A DNA stretch of 64,000 bases from Methylococcaceae bacterium (GTDB lineage Bacteria > Pseudomonadota > Gammaproteobacteria > Methylococcales > Methylomonadaceae), in assembly GCA_016715325.1 (NCBI GenBank), contig JADKAL010000014.1, positions 62,001-126,000 on the forward strand. Direction: 5' to 3'. A program made the position numbers and the translations under genes. The notes under the pieces are model-generated. The model had not been told where the DNA came from. It saw only the letters and a list, made by a program, of their open reading frames with translations, and searched no databases. This document shows positions 8,277 to 22,138 of the stretch, one piece after another (the stretch's first letter is position 1; every line of letters starts with the position of its first letter).

Positions 8277-10598
8277 TTAAATCACCCCGAAATCGGCATT
8301 GGTTAACGCTAAACCGATTCCCAACACAGCAATCTGGGTTGCACCGCCCGCGCCGTTGCCGTTGCTGTCGTAAGTGAGTACGCCGTTTACACTGTTATAG
8401 AGGATGAAATCGTCGGCATCGGTTGCTACGCCGATTTTGAAGTTGTTGACCGATAATACGCCCGTTGTCGTGAGTTGGGTAAAGATGCCGTTTTCGAGCT
8501 GGATCGTGTCGTCGGCTACATTAAAGTCGGTTATTCTGTCTCGGGTGAGCGTCGTCAGCCTAAAGAGGTCTTTGCCTAAGCCGCCGGTCATTATGTCGAT
8601 ACCTTCCAAGCCGTTTAGGATGTTATTCCCGCTGTTGCCGATCAGGATGTTGTTTAAAGTATTGCCCTTGCCGTTTAGGTTGTCTACACCGCTTAATATC
8701 AGGTTTTCCACGTTGGCTTTTAAGGTATAACTGATCGTGCTTACTACCCGGTCGATTTCGGTTGTCAATGCCGACGTTTCGATCACATTATCGCCGATGT
8801 TTTCGACGATATAGGCGTCATTTCCCAGGCCGCCGGTCATGCTGTCGGCCCCGGCTCCGCCGTTTAAGGTATTGGCTGCGCTGTTGCCGATGATGACGTT
8901 GTTTAATGTGTTTCCGGTGCCGTTGATGGCGTTTAGTCCGCTAAGGCTGAGGTTTTCCACATTCGCGGTTAAGGTGTAGGTGACGCTGCTCGTCACTTTG
9001 TCTAGTTCTGCGACCAAGGCTGAGGTTTCGATGACTTTGTCGCCGATGTTATCGACGATGTAGTTGTCGTTGCCTAAGCCGCCGGTCATGCTATCGACGC
9101 CGCCGCCGCCATTCAACAAATTGGCCGCGTCGTTTCCGATGATGACGTTTTTGAGTTGGTTGCCGGTGCCGTTGATTGCGTTGGTTCTTATTAGGGTTAG
9201 ATTTTCTACATTTGCGGTTAAGACGTAACTCACCGTACTGGTTACTCTGTCGATTTCGGTTGTTAAGGCCGAGGTTTCGATGACTTTATCGCCAGCGTCC
9301 TCAACCACGTAGATGTCGTTGCCCAGCCCCCCGCGCATGGTGTCTGCGCCGCCCAGTCCGTTAATTCTATCGTTCCCGGCCAAGCCGTCGAAACTGTCGT
9401 TACCCGCCGTACCCGTTAACACATCGTTGCCGTTGGTTTCGGTCACGCCGCTTTGGGTGATGTTTAGTGTTAAGGTTTGGTTAACTGTAGCCGCATTATC
9501 GCTCACCGTTACGATAAAATTAATGCTCGTGTCGGTTGATAAAGCTTCAATTTCGCTGTCTGTCGCAACAAAGTTATAGTCGCCGGTCGCCTTATTAACG
9601 GTCAATGTGCCTAATGTGTTATTTAAGCTGACCGTGCGGTCTCCCATATCAAGCCCGCCGACGATCCCATAACTTAATGTATCGCCGTCCGCATCCGTAG
9701 CAGATAATACGCCGTTAACGGCGGCAAAATTATCGTCGAATCGGGTATCGTTATAACTGATTAGGCTTGGGGCAACCAAGTCCGGATTTATATTATTCAA
9801 ATAATATAAGATGTTACCGTCATTATTTCCGATAAATGCGTCCATATCTCCATCGCCGTCGATATCGGCAAAACTGGGCGCACTAAAGTAACCGTTATTT
9901 CCTAAACCAAGACTGGTTTCTTCGTTGACAAAATTAGGCGTCGTTACCGTTCCGGTATTACGAAAAAACAAGATATTCCCGCCGCTTTGGCCGACAAAGG
10001 CATCCAAATCCCCATCCTTGTCCACATCAACGAATGAAGGGGTGGCAAAAGCGCCAATATCGGTAAGCCCAAAAGTATTTTGTTCGCTTACAAAATTAGG
10101 GGTTGTAGCTGTGCCGGTATTGCGGAAAAACTGTGTGTTACCAAAGCGTTCTCCAACAAATGCATCCAGATCACCGTCGCCGTCGATGTCGGCAAAGGTA
10201 GGGCTGGCAAAACTCCCCACGTCGCTTAAACCAAAGTTGGTGGCTTCGTTAACGAAACTTGGCGCTACATCTGTACCGGTATTGCGGAAGAATTGAGTAT
10301 TACCCGCACCGTTTCCAATAAAGGCATCTTGGTCACCGTCGCCGTCTATATCGGCAAAGTTAATTTTACTAAATCCGCCGACATCGGTTAATCCGAAGTT
10401 GCTGCTTTCTTGAACGAAAGAGGCTTCATTTACAGTTCCGTTGTTACGGAAAAACGAAGTATTTCCCGAACCGTTTCCGATAAAGACATCTAAATCGCCA
10501 TCGCCGTCTACATCGACAAAACTTGGACTGGCATCGGACCCAACATCAATCAAGTCGAAAGGATTGGTGATAGGTGTGTTGAATAAAGGATCTGCCAT
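8277..10598 (-). CDS. FG-GAP/VCBS - RTX repeat protein, paralog of the giant neighbour
   Basis: 773 residues, no signal peptide. The N-terminal 290 residues hold about five FG-GAP/VCBS-type repeats (cores such as DIDGDGDQDAFIGN), followed by a cadherin-like segment (about 300-395) and RTX nonapeptides (from about 400). Three units of about 90 residues share the core TANVENLTL...NGTGNxLxNVIIGN. The C-terminal block (TDFNVADDTIQLENGIF... to FGVI) is the type I secretion/serralysin-C-like end. TAGGAG precedes the ATG. It shares the N-terminal start (MAD..FN..F..NPF) and domain order with the 1677-residue protein, so the pair probably arose by duplication followed by expansion of the RTX part in the larger one. 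No secretion genes are adjacent. Confidence 0.85.
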   Translation of the reverse strand: MADPLFNTPITNPFDLIDVGSDASPSFVDVDGDGDLDVFIGNGSGNTSFFRNNGTVNEASFVQESSNFGLTDVGGFSKINFADIDGDGDQDAFIGNGAGNTQFFRNTGTDVAPSFVNEATNFGLSDVGSFASPTFADIDGDGDLDAFVGERFGNTQFFRNTGTATTPNFVSEQNTFGLTDIGAFATPSFVDVDKDGDLDAFVGQSGGNILFFRNTGTVTTPNFVNEETSLGLGNNGYFSAPSFADIDGDGDMDAFIGNNDGNILYYLNNINPDLVAPSLISYNDTRFDDNFAAVNGVLSATDADGDTLSYGIVGGLDMGDRTVSLNNTLGTLTVNKATGDYNFVATDSEIEALSTDTSINFIVTVSDNAATVNQTLTLNITQSGVTETNGNDVLTGTAGNDSFDGLAGNDRINGLGGADTMRGGLGNDIYVVEDAGDKVIETSALTTEIDRVTSTVSYVLTANVENLTLIRTNAINGTGNQLKNVIIGNDAANLLNGGGGVDSMTGGLGNDNYIVDNIGDKVIETSALVAELDKVTSSVTYTLTANVENLSLSGLNAINGTGNTLNNVIIGNSAANTLNGGAGADSMTGGLGNDAYIVENIGDNVIETSALTTEIDRVVSTISYTLKANVENLILSGVDNLNGKGNTLNNILIGNSGNNILNGLEGIDIMTGGLGKDLFRLTTLTRDRITDFNVADDTIQLENGIFTQLTTTGVLSVNNFKIGVATDADDFILYNSVNGVLTYDSNGNGAGGATQIAVLGIGLALTNADFGVI

Positions 10599-10973
10599 AT
10601 TTTACTCCTATAAAATGCTCAATTATTTTGATAGCAAGTGTAGAAACATGGCTGTCGATCCATGCTCAAGTTTTATTGAAAAAACTCAATGAAATGTGGA
10701 TTCCTATCCGCCGTAATCCTTTAAGCCGGTCCAATTCCGCGATTATTGATAATTTCATAATTCGCCTTCTTACCTGCCCGCAAGCCCCTAGAGCTTATCC
10801 GTATGATTTATTTCTAATAAACCATTGAGCTTTTGTAAATTATCAGGAGATTTCAAAGCAGATGCTATTCGTAACAATACTTATAAGAGCAAAAATATTT
10901 AGTCGTCCCTGAAAATCGCGTTTTCAAAAAGGATTTCCTGTTAGGTTGCCATTGTTGCGAAAGGGTTGATTTT
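10599..10973. other. Intergenic region upstream of the 773-residue RTX gene
   Basis: AT-rich; expected to hold that gene's promoter (minus strand). I see no convincing gene, RNA or terminator. It abuts the decayed transposase on the right. Confidence 0.4.
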
Positions 10974-11224
10974 TATTGGCAACAACCTGACAAAGTCCTG
11001 CATAACCAAGGCAAAAAAATCCGGTATTTCTGGAAGATCGAGCGGATGTTGTGGCCTATGCCGCACAGGATGGCGTGCATAGCATCGCCCAATTAACCTT
11101 TAAGGTAGTTGCATCGTAGTAGGACGTCGTTTTTCAGATAACCTATGCCCGGATACCGTTACACTCGATCTGTCTATGCACTCCTCTTTTTTGCATGCAA
11201 TTTCTTTTCGATTGCTGCGGTCAG
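10974..11224 (-). pseudogene. Decayed IS5-family-type transposase, C-terminal remnant
   Basis: Reading the minus strand in one frame gives pieces recognisable as the end of a DDE transposase of the IS5/IS1182 kind: KKRSA, then PGIGYLKNDVLLRCNYLKG, a stop, then LGDAMHAILCGIGHNIR and a hydrophobic tail ending at a TAA at 10974-10976. Intact relatives read like 'KRRSAIEPVIGHLKxDxRLxRNYLKG..GDxxNAxLxxxGxNxR'. At least three in-frame stops interrupt it, and no terminal repeats or upstream half are visible, so it is an old fragment. Confidence 0.7.
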
Positions 11225-11282
11225 TTAACACAGTTGCTGAGGGTACGAACGCCATTAACACCTTAGCGTTCGCTTGAGATTT

Positions 11283-12629
11283 TTATTTTCCGATGCAAAA
11301 ACTGGAGAATATCTTTCCAAGTAGATCATCCGATGTGAATTCACCGGTAATTTCTGCAAGTGCTTGCTGAGCTAAGCGTAATTCCTCGGCTACCAGCTCA
11401 CTTGCTAAATTCGTTTGCAATTGGATTAACGCGTTCTGTACGAACTCATGTCCTTTTTTTAGTGCTTCAAGATGACGGGTTCTTGCTATAAAAATATTTT
11501 CACCGGTATTGTTATAACCAACACTTTCTTTAAGATGTTGAATCAATAAATTCATACCTGCACCCGTTTTTACGGAAAGATAGATTTGTGTTCCCGATTC
11601 CGTATTTTTAATTTCGGGTTCTTTATTTAGTAAATCGATTTTATTTTTTATCGTTGTTATATCCATACCTTCAGGAATGTACGAATCTAGCAGTTGGGTA
11701 TCCGAATCCCTTATATCAATTAGTAGCAATACTTTATCGGCTTTCCTGATTTCTTCCTGCGCTCTTCTGATACCTTCCTGCTCAACTCTATTTGCGCTTT
11801 CTCTTAATCCTGCTGTGTCGATGATGTGCAGCGGCATGCCGTCTATTTGAATACGTTCTTTTAATACATCCCGCGTCGTTCCGGCAATATCGGTAACAAT
11901 TGCTGCTTCATGTCCGGCTAAGGCGTTCAGCAAACTAGACTTCCCTGCATTCGGTTTCCCTGCGAGAACAATGGTCATACCGTCGCGTAATAAGCGGCCT
12001 TGATGAGCGGTTCGTTGGATTTCTTCGAGTCTTTGCAATAGTTTTATCAGACGATTTTCAACAATGCCGTCGGTCAGGAATTCGATTTCTTCGTCAACAA
12101 AATCGATCGCCGCTTCAATATATATCCTCAGTTCGGTAAGTTCGGTTATGAGAAAATTAATTTGCTCTGAGAATACACCCTGCATTGAGCGTTGTGCTGA
12201 ACGCACCGACTGTTCGGTACTGCTTTCGATAAGGTCGGCTATGGCTTCAGCCTGTGCTAAGTCAAGTTTGTTATTTAGAAATGCCCGTTCGGTGAATTCG
12301 CCGGGTCTCGCTAATCGCGCTCCAAGTGAGAGTACTCGCTTTAGTAACATATTCATGACGACAGCTCCGCCGTGCGCTTGAAGTTCTAAGACATCATCGC
12401 CGGTGTAGGAAGCGGGAGCAGGGAAGTAGAGTGCAATTCCGGAATCGATCACGGAATTATCTTCAGCCAAAAAAGACGTGAAGATGGCCGATCTGGGGAT
12501 AACTTGTTTTTTAAAAAGTTGTTCGGCGATTCTTGTAACTAAATCGCCCGAAATTCTAATTATACCGACGCCGCCGTTACCAGGCGGCGTCGCAATTGCA
12601 GCAATAGTGTCGTTATCGTCAATGTTCAA
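11283..12629 (-). CDS. mnmE: MnmE (TrmE), tRNA modification GTPase
   Basis: 448 residues, full length. MnmE with MnmG forms the 5-carboxymethylaminomethyl group on U34 of certain tRNAs. The N-terminal formyl-THF-binding domain starts DTIAAIATPPGNGGVGIIRISG. The G domain has the P-loop GKPNAGKSS, switch TDIAGTTRD and DTAGLR. The protein ends in the catalytic C-terminal motif CIGK. The only sensible start is TTG at 12629, eight bases after the yidC stop, with no clear Shine-Dalgarno, so translation is probably coupled to yidC. The order rpmH-rnpA-yidD-yidC-mnmE is the standard origin-left cluster. Confidence 0.97.
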   Translation of the reverse strand: MNIDDNDTIAAIATPPGNGGVGIIRISGDLVTRIAEQLFKKQVIPRSAIFTSFLAEDNSVIDSGIALYFPAPASYTGDDVLELQAHGGAVVMNMLLKRVLSLGARLARPGEFTERAFLNNKLDLAQAEAIADLIESSTEQSVRSAQRSMQGVFSEQINFLITELTELRIYIEAAIDFVDEEIEFLTDGIVENRLIKLLQRLEEIQRTAHQGRLLRDGMTIVLAGKPNAGKSSLLNALAGHEAAIVTDIAGTTRDVLKERIQIDGMPLHIIDTAGLRESANRVEQEGIRRAQEEIRKADKVLLLIDIRDSDTQLLDSYIPEGMDITTIKNKIDLLNKEPEIKNTESGTQIYLSVKTGAGMNLLIQHLKESVGYNNTGENIFIARTRHLEALKKGHEFVQNALIQLQTNLASELVAEELRLAQQALAEITGEFTSDDLLGKIFSSFCIGK

Positions 12630-12637
12630 ATTAAGCG

Positions 12638-14350
12638 TTAAGCTTGTGCATTGATTTTTTTGGTGATGTAGGTTTGCTGAATGATTGATAAGGTGTTGTT
12701 AACTACCCAGTACAAAACCAGACCTGCAGGGAAAAACAGGAAGAATACCGTAAAGACAACAGGAAACATTTTCAATATTTTTGCCTGGACCGGATCGATT
12801 GGCGGCGGATTTAGTCCCTGCTGAATTTTCATGGTTACACCCATGACCAAAGGCAGCACCAAGAAAGGATCCATAACCGATAAATCTTGTATCCATAACA
12901 TAAACGGCGCTTGCCGGAATTCAACGGTTTCACCCAATACCCAGTACAAAGACATGAATACGGGTATTTGAATCAAAATAGGTAAACACCCACCCAACGG
13001 ATTGACCTTTTCTTTTTTATATAAGGCCATCATCTCTGTGTTAAAACGCTGCCTGTCATCCGCAAAACGTTCTTGTAGTTCCTTTAGACGAGGCTGAATT
13101 TTCCTCATCTTGGCCATCGAGATAAAACTAGCTTGTGTTAACGGAAACATGAGAAGTTTGATGCACAGTGTCACTCCGATAATCGCAAACCCCCAATTCA
13201 GGGTAAAGCCATGAATCTTATTCAGCAACCAGTAAATAGGTTTACCTATAAAAGTTAATACACTGTAATCCACGGTTAATTCTAGCCCCGGAGCGATTTT
13301 TTCCATCACCGGTTGAATCTTAGGACCTGAAAATAACCGAGAAACCAACTGCGTCTCGGAATTATTGGCTACCGTTACAGTCGGCGAATAAGAACCGATG
13401 ACGTATCTTTCATCTTTAAGATGTTTGGTATAGAAGTGATTTTCTTGATCCGCAGGCGGAATCCAAGCAGACGCAAAATAATGTTGAATCATGGCTGTCC
13501 AGCCGCCCTGAGTTACAACATCCAGATTTTCATCGACCATGTCGTCGAAGTTTATCTTCTGGTATTTATCTTTTTGAGTATAGATGACGCCACCGTCATA
13601 CGCTCTCATGCCTGACGTTAGCATATTGCCTTGGTTTTCCTGGAAAGGCACTCGCAGCAATTGGCTATACTGCCTTCCTGACCAGTCTTTTCCTGAGTTG
13701 TTTTTGATATTTTGGCTTAATGTAATTTCGTAGCTTCCGCGTTTGAATGTAAAGGATTTAGTTATTTCCAACCCATTACTATCGGTCCATGTTAACGGAA
13801 CGGTTATAGAATCTTGTCCTTCACTTAGCTCGTAACTCGAATTTTGACTGTTAAATACCGAATGGTGGTCTGAAGCGGGTGAAGAACCGCTCACAGGAAT
13901 TAATCCGCTTTGAGCAAGAAACATCTTTTCCGGGCTACTATTAAATAGTCTTACCGGATTACGATTTTTTTCCGCTGGTTTTAATCCGACAAGCGTTCTT
14001 AATTTGTTGACGACTGTATTGTCTTTTTCAACCGGGTAATCGATTAGATCTAAGTTTTGAATCGTGCCGCCTTGCAGGTCGATTTCAAGTGCAAGCACAT
14101 CCGTCTTAACAGTAATTATCGCTGCGGATGTTGTTGCAGGCAATGCGACAGGGTCTTTCTGTTGGCTTGAAGATTGCGTTTGATCGGACAATTTTGCATC
14201 GGCTGGAAGATCTTCCTTTACATCTGTTGTCGCAGGATTTTCAATTTGCGCAACGGCAGGCTTCGGACCGTAGTCAATTTGCCAAGCTTGCCACAAAAGC
14301 AAAAGAATCATTGCAAATGCGACGATGAGTACAAAGCGTATATTATCCAT
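12638..14350 (-). CDS. yidC: YidC, inner-membrane protein insertase
   Basis: I start it at the ATG at 14350 ([12 protein letters not shown]), giving 570 residues; an upstream start would add 14 non-conserved residues. YidC inserts membrane proteins with or without SecYEG. Visible: an N-terminal membrane segment (about 5-20), a large periplasmic domain, then the conserved membrane core with [22 protein letters not shown] and [20 protein letters not shown]. The short basic tail ends KKINAQA. The start overlaps the 3' end of yidD by eight bases. Confidence 0.97.
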   Translation of the reverse strand: MDNIRFVLIVAFAMILLLLWQAWQIDYGPKPAVAQIENPATTDVKEDLPADAKLSDQTQSSSQQKDPVALPATTSAAIITVKTDVLALEIDLQGGTIQNLDLIDYPVEKDNTVVNKLRTLVGLKPAEKNRNPVRLFNSSPEKMFLAQSGLIPVSGSSPASDHHSVFNSQNSSYELSEGQDSITVPLTWTDSNGLEITKSFTFKRGSYEITLSQNIKNNSGKDWSGRQYSQLLRVPFQENQGNMLTSGMRAYDGGVIYTQKDKYQKINFDDMVDENLDVVTQGGWTAMIQHYFASAWIPPADQENHFYTKHLKDERYVIGSYSPTVTVANNSETQLVSRLFSGPKIQPVMEKIAPGLELTVDYSVLTFIGKPIYWLLNKIHGFTLNWGFAIIGVTLCIKLLMFPLTQASFISMAKMRKIQPRLKELQERFADDRQRFNTEMMALYKKEKVNPLGGCLPILIQIPVFMSLYWVLGETVEFRQAPFMLWIQDLSVMDPFLVLPLVMGVTMKIQQGLNPPPIDPVQAKILKMFPVVFTVFFLFFPAGLVLYWVVNNTLSIIQQTYITKKINAQA

Positions 14351-14579
14351 TCTTATTATTACCAAATTTTTCTGGAACTGGGTCGATGCCACCTTCGTGA
14401 AACGGATGGCACTTCAACAATCTTTTAGATGTTAGATAGGAACCTTTAATCACACCATGTAATTGAAGCGATTCCACAGCGTATGTCGAACAACTCGGAT
14501 AGAAACGGCAATTGTTGCCAAGAACAGGGCTGATAAAATATTTATAAAACCGTATAGTCGCTATCAACAAGGAACGCAT
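14343..14579 (-). CDS. yidD: YidD, membrane protein insertion efficiency factor
   Basis: 78 residues with the family pattern [26 protein letters not shown] and [13 protein letters not shown]. YidD is a small membrane-associated protein that helps YidC-dependent insertion. It overlaps rnpA upstream by 16 bases and yidC downstream by 8 bases, the usual compact order. Confidence 0.95.
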   Translation of the reverse strand: MRSLLIATIRFYKYFISPVLGNNCRFYPSCSTYAVESLQLHGVIKGSYLTSKRLLKCHPFHEGGIDPVPEKFGNNKNG

Positions 14580-14929
14580 TTCGTCACCAACTTAAGCCAA
14601 TGCTTACTTAACGATTTCCTCAACACGTCAATGGGTGCATCAATTGCATCTTTACGCGCCAATACGACAATGTCGATACTACCCATTATTTGCCGCTCTA
14701 ATCTGAAACTTTCCCTGACAGTTCTTTTAATCACATTTCTGTGCACTGCCTTTCTTATAATTTTTTTGGCAATTGCCAGACCTATTCTCGGGTGACCGAA
14801 TGATGTCTGTGTGGCTAAAATCGTAAAATACTTATCGGTTGATTTAACCGGATTAGTAAAAACTTTTTTAAACTCCGCTGCCTTTTTAAGTCTTAATGCC
14901 GGTGGAAAATCAAACTTTAGTTCATTCAC
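14564..14929 (-). CDS. rnpA: RnpA, ribonuclease P protein component
   Basis: 121 residues. It binds the M1 RNA and helps 5' maturation of pre-tRNAs. The RNR signature is present in the form [14 protein letters not shown] (about 65-78), after GLAIAKK. The start is a GTG that overlaps the end of rpmH, so expression is coupled to L34; E. coli rnpA also starts with GTG. Confidence 0.95.
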   Translation of the reverse strand: MNELKFDFPPALRLKKAAEFKKVFTNPVKSTDKYFTILATQTSFGHPRIGLAIAKKIIRKAVHRNVIKRTVRESFRLERQIMGSIDIVVLARKDAIDAPIDVLRKSLSKHWLKLVTKCVPC

Positions 14930-15063
14930 ACAACAATCAGTTTTACTCGACCTTTTGCACGACGGGCATTCAGTACTTTGCGACCGCCGACAGTTGCCAT
15001 GCGAGCACGAAAACCGTGAGTTCTTACACGTTTAATTTTACTGGGTTGATAAGTTCTTTTCAT
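14926..15063 (-). CDS. rpmH: Ribosomal protein L34
   Basis: 45 residues, starting [20 protein letters not shown] and ending KLIVV, close to the usual 44. It is a constituent of the 50S subunit. It is the first gene of the leftward origin cluster and diverges from dnaA across about 160 bp. Confidence 0.97.
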   Translation of the reverse strand: MKRTYQPSKIKRVRTHGFRARMATVGGRKVLNARRAKGRVKLIVV

Positions 15064-15226
15064 TTAATTGGCCTGATTGGTAATAATCAATAAAAACGGA
15101 TAAAAAAGCCTTAGGATCATAAATTATATGTTTAGATATGTCAATTCTGTGAGCCTCTTACTTTATCCTGTATAGTACCTTTCAAGTCCTTCCTGTCAAA
15201 CTAAAATAACCATAATCCCCCTGCGA

Positions 15227-16543
15227 ATGAGTTTTGTTTGGAATAATTGCTTGAACAAACTGGAACACGAAATTTCCAGTTCGGAATTCAACACCTGGAT
15301 TCGACCGCTTCAGGCAATCGAAATCGACGGTCAACTAAAGCTACTTGCCCCAAACCGTTTCGTAATGGATTGGGTTAAAGAACGATTTTTCCAAAAAATT
15401 GAAGAACTCATTAATGAGTTTTCAAACGATTCTTTAGATTTGGTTTTGGAAATCGGCTCAAAGGCGTCTCCCCTACCGGCGTATACGAAGACGGTAAAAA
15501 AGACTGAATTAAAAAAAATAGGACCGAGCTTTTTGAATAAATCCTATACCTTCGATAATTTTGTTGAAGGTAAATCGAATCAACTAGCAAAAGCCGCTTC
15601 TTTACAGGTTTCAGAAAATGTCGGTAGAGCCTATAACCCGCTTCTAATTTACGGAAGTTCCGGTTTAGGAAAAACCCACTTAATGCATGCCATTGGAAAT
15701 GCCCTTTTAGAAAAGAAACCTACCATGAACATTGTTTACGTGCATTCGGAAAAATTTGTTCAGGACATGGTTAAAGCATTACAGCAAAATACGATCGACG
15801 TCTTTAAAGAATATTACCGTAGTCTGGATGTTCTACTGATTGACGATATCCAGTTTTTCGCAAGTAAAGAACGATCTCAGGAAGAGTTTTTCCATACGTT
15901 TAATACGTTACTTGAAAAGAAACATCAAGTTGTTCTTACTTCGGATAAATATCCTAAGGAAATCGCTAATCTTGCCGAACGGTTAAAATCAAGGTTCAGT
16001 AGCGGCTTACCTGTAACCATTGAGCCGCCTGACATGGAAACTAGAGCTGCAATTTTAATGAAAAAGGCCGCGATGGTTAACGTCGATCTCCATCAAGACG
16101 TTGCTGTATTTATCGCGAAAAGAATTCCATCCAATGTTCGCGACCTTGAAGGTGCTTTACGAAGATTAATCGCAAACGCTCAGTTTACCGGTAAAGAAAT
16201 AAACATAGAATTTACTAAAGAAGCCCTACACGACTTAATTTCGATGCGCGATAAATTAGTCGATATTAATAATATTCAAAAAACTGTCGCCGAATATTAC
16301 AAAATTCGTGTGAGTGATCTATCGGCAAAAACAAGAAGGCAAGCAGTTACACGGCCTCGGCAAATCGCGATGTCGTTAGCCAGAGAATTGACTTCGTTAA
16401 GTTTACCCGATATCGGCAATGCCTTCGGTGGAAGAGACCACACAACAGTCATTAACGCTTGCAATAGAATTAAAGATCTTAAAGTAACGGACAGTAAAGT
16501 GGCTGAAGATTATTTTAACTTGTTGAGAACTTTGTCACATTAA
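15227..16543 (+). CDS. dnaA: DnaA, chromosomal replication initiator
   Basis: 438 residues, a normal length for gamma-proteobacteria. Domain I is at the N-terminus ([24 protein letters not shown]). The AAA+ domain has Walker [10 protein letters not shown] and Walker [10 protein letters not shown]. The C-terminal domain IV has the DnaA-box-recognition signature GGRDHTTV. It melts the origin and loads DnaB. It is followed by a 167-bp gap that looks like oriC and then dnaN-recF-gyrB. Confidence 0.98.
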   Translation: MSFVWNNCLNKLEHEISSSEFNTWIRPLQAIEIDGQLKLLAPNRFVMDWVKERFFQKIEELINEFSNDSLDLVLEIGSKASPLPAYTKTVKKTELKKIGPSFLNKSYTFDNFVEGKSNQLAKAASLQVSENVGRAYNPLLIYGSSGLGKTHLMHAIGNALLEKKPTMNIVYVHSEKFVQDMVKALQQNTIDVFKEYYRSLDVLLIDDIQFFASKERSQEEFFHTFNTLLEKKHQVVLTSDKYPKEIANLAERLKSRFSSGLPVTIEPPDMETRAAILMKKAAMVNVDLHQDVAVFIAKRIPSNVRDLEGALRRLIANAQFTGKEINIEFTKEALHDLISMRDKLVDINNIQKTVAEYYKIRVSDLSAKTRRQAVTRPRQIAMSLARELTSLSLPDIGNAFGGRDHTTVINACNRIKDLKVTDSKVAEDYFNLLRTLSH

Positions 16544-16550
16544 TAGGTAT

Positions 16551-16710
16551 AACCTGTTGATAACTTGAATTGGATTTTCGACTGCTTTGTTATCAACAGG
16601 TTTAAAATAGCGTTAATAACAAATTTATTTTACAATAACATATTGAAAAATATAATATAAATAAAGATACACACAGTTTTAAGCTGACTAGTAATAATAA
16701 ACTAAAGAAT
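16551..16710. other. oriC: Candidate replication origin (oriC), dnaA-dnaN intergenic region
   Basis: A perfect 14-bp inverted repeat (AACCTGTTGATAAC at 16551-16564, GTTATCAACAGGTT at 16589-16602, 24-bp spacer) contains two DnaA-box-like 9-mers, TTATCAACA, in opposite orientation (16555-16563 complement and 16590-16598). Each differs from TTATNCACA at one position. Immediately to the right lies a run of about 80 bp that is almost pure A/T (16615-16700), a plausible unwinding element. Location between dnaA and dnaN fits known origins. The divergent rpmH-dnaA gap (15064-15226) shows no good box. The inverted repeat could alternatively be a hairpin acting as a terminator for dnaA. Confidence 0.6.
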
Positions 16711-17811
16711 ATGAAACTAATTATTAATAGGGAAACCTTATTGACTCCGTTACAGCAAATCGTCGGGGTTATTGAAAAAAGACAAACCATGCCTGTATTA
16801 GCAAACGTACTTATGTTAGCTAAAGATAACTATTTGACTTTAACGGGTACTGATCTTGAAATTCAGCTCGTGTCTAAAATTGAAATCGAACAAATTATCC
16901 CCGGTTCCATAACCGTTCCAGCAAGAAAATTACTCGACCTTTGCCGCTTATTACCTGCTAAAGCCGATATTCAAATAGAACAGTCCGGCGATAAATTAAA
17001 AATCCAATCTAGCCGCAGTCGGTTTTCTTTAAGTTGCTTACCTTCCGAACATTATCCGGAATTCGCTGAATCGGAGATGGATAAACAATTTTCGATCAAT
17101 TCTGGAAAGTTTAAAAAAGCCTTGGAAAAAACAACTTTCTGTATGGCAAATCAGGATGTCCGTTATTATTTAAACGGTTTAATGATGAATATTTCAAATT
17201 CGAAAATTAAACTAGTTGCTTCAGACGGGCATCGTTTATCAATTTACGAGGATTCTCTCGAACAACCGACTGGATATGAGTCCAGAATTATTTTGCCGAG
17301 AAAAGGCGTGCTGGAACTTTACCGTTTATTGGATAATCCGGATATTGATCTAAATATTTTGTTTTCTAACAACAATATAAAAATTGCCATTAACAATTTA
17401 ATTTTCTCCGCCAAACTCGTAGATGCAAAATATCCGGATTTTAGTAAAGTTTTCCAACAGCCTTTCTTTGATCCAATTCCCGTTCAAAAACAGCAACTGA
17501 AAGATTCGTTAACGCGCGTCGCAGTTTTAGCGAACGAGAAATTCAAAGGGGTCACGCTCGATATACTCCCAGGAAATATCAAAATTAGTACGCATAATCC
17601 GGAACACGACGAAGGAGAAGAAGAAGTATCGATTGACTATAGCGGAGAACAACTATCGATTGCTTTCAATGCTCAATATATTCTCGATGCTTTATCGAGC
17701 ATCGATTCCGATACGGTTGTATTCACCGTTGCTAAAAATGTCAGTACGTGTTTCATAGACGAATCAACGCAATCCGAATATCGGTTCATCGTAATGCCCA
17801 TGCGTATTTAG
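16711..17811 (+). CDS. dnaN: DnaN, DNA polymerase III beta sliding clamp
   Basis: 366 residues, standard length. The sequence has the three-domain clamp layout, with RETLLTPLQQIVGVIEKRQTMPVLANVL at the start in two recognisable blocks, LVASDGHRL in the middle, and the hydrophobic-pocket end FIVMPMRI. It forms the ring clamp that tethers Pol III. It is six bases from recF. Confidence 0.98.
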   Translation: MKLIINRETLLTPLQQIVGVIEKRQTMPVLANVLMLAKDNYLTLTGTDLEIQLVSKIEIEQIIPGSITVPARKLLDLCRLLPAKADIQIEQSGDKLKIQSSRSRFSLSCLPSEHYPEFAESEMDKQFSINSGKFKKALEKTTFCMANQDVRYYLNGLMMNISNSKIKLVASDGHRLSIYEDSLEQPTGYESRIILPRKGVLELYRLLDNPDIDLNILFSNNNIKIAINNLIFSAKLVDAKYPDFSKVFQQPFFDPIPVQKQQLKDSLTRVAVLANEKFKGVTLDILPGNIKISTHNPEHDEGEEEVSIDYSGEQLSIAFNAQYILDALSSIDSDTVVFTVAKNVSTCFIDESTQSEYRFIVMPMRI

Positions 17812-17817
17812 TAAATC

Positions 17818-21401
<3,584 letters not shown>

Positions 21402-21712
21402 ATGTTGTTGAAAAATGACACATTAACTGAAAAACGGACTATTGATTGTAAAGGTTTTTTTCATTAATTATGTCACTGCTTAAATCCAAATTAACACAAT
21501 TTGAGAAAATTTTTAATTTTTTGCCATAAATAATGAAAATTTTTTTAACCCCAAAAACTGATATTCAATTTTATCTTCCATTTAACAAGTTTGTATCGTC
21601 GTTTTCGTCCCTAGGACGACAGAAGCGCAACTACTTAAATGTCGTTTGTGAATTCTCCACCGGCTCTTCGGATTACGGCTTAAATCCGGATATGATCGAT
21701 TCAATGGGTCGA
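21402..21712. other. Gap downstream of gyrB, left edge of the accessory island
   Basis: AT-rich with no supported gene. I see no clear stem plus T-run terminator for gyrB. The right part (from about 21620) lies just past the stop of the IS200/IS605-like remnant and may be that element's former right end. Confidence 0.4.
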
Positions 21713-21916
21713 TTACAGTACCCTGAAGTCATCATCGAGTTCGTCCGGCTGTTGCTCTTCGAAATACTTTTTCCTTACCACATCTGTCACGTTTCCGCTC
21801 GACATAACCCAATATCCCCGGCCCAAAAATGCTGCCCCTAGTAGCGCTTTCTCAGCTACTTTAAGATAAATGTTAACAGTACTTATTATGCGACTGACCA
21901 ATATTTTGGGGCTCAT
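21713..21916 (-). pseudogene. IS200/IS605-type TnpA transposase, C-terminal remnant
   Basis: A 67-residue minus-strand frame. Its second half reads LGRGYWVMSSGNVTDVVRKK then YFEEQQPDELDDDFRV, matching the end of Y1 transposases of the IS200/IS605 group, in which a conserved 'LWGRGYWVxSSGNVTDE...YI..Q' block precedes the end. The first third (SPKILVSRIISTV) matches the 'PKxSVSRIVxxIKS' segment, but the stretch between is garbled. The catalytic HUH part is absent. It is a decayed element marking the left edge of the island. Confidence 0.65.
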
Positions 21917-22138
21917 AAATACGAATATGGCAATTTGATCATTACTATCCTATATTTATAAACGCTTTTTCCGACTATGTAATTGGAGATGCAAAAATTG
22001 ACATCCAACAAACAGCTCTCGTGATTGCTTACTCTTGCCTACAACATGCGCAAAGTCTAGAAGCATCCTGTAACACCTAAACATAAATCCAGATATACGA
22101 AGCAATTTTCGATTTTTAGCCTATTAAGAGGAAAACAT

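Noticed and set aside
15064..15226. oriC in the rpmH-dnaA gap
   Set aside because: No good DnaA box; only TTATCCTGT, which differs from the consensus in the last three bases.
21533..21841. 102-codon frame after gyrB
   Set aside because: It lies antisense to the IS200/IS605-type relic and has no domain or ribosome site.
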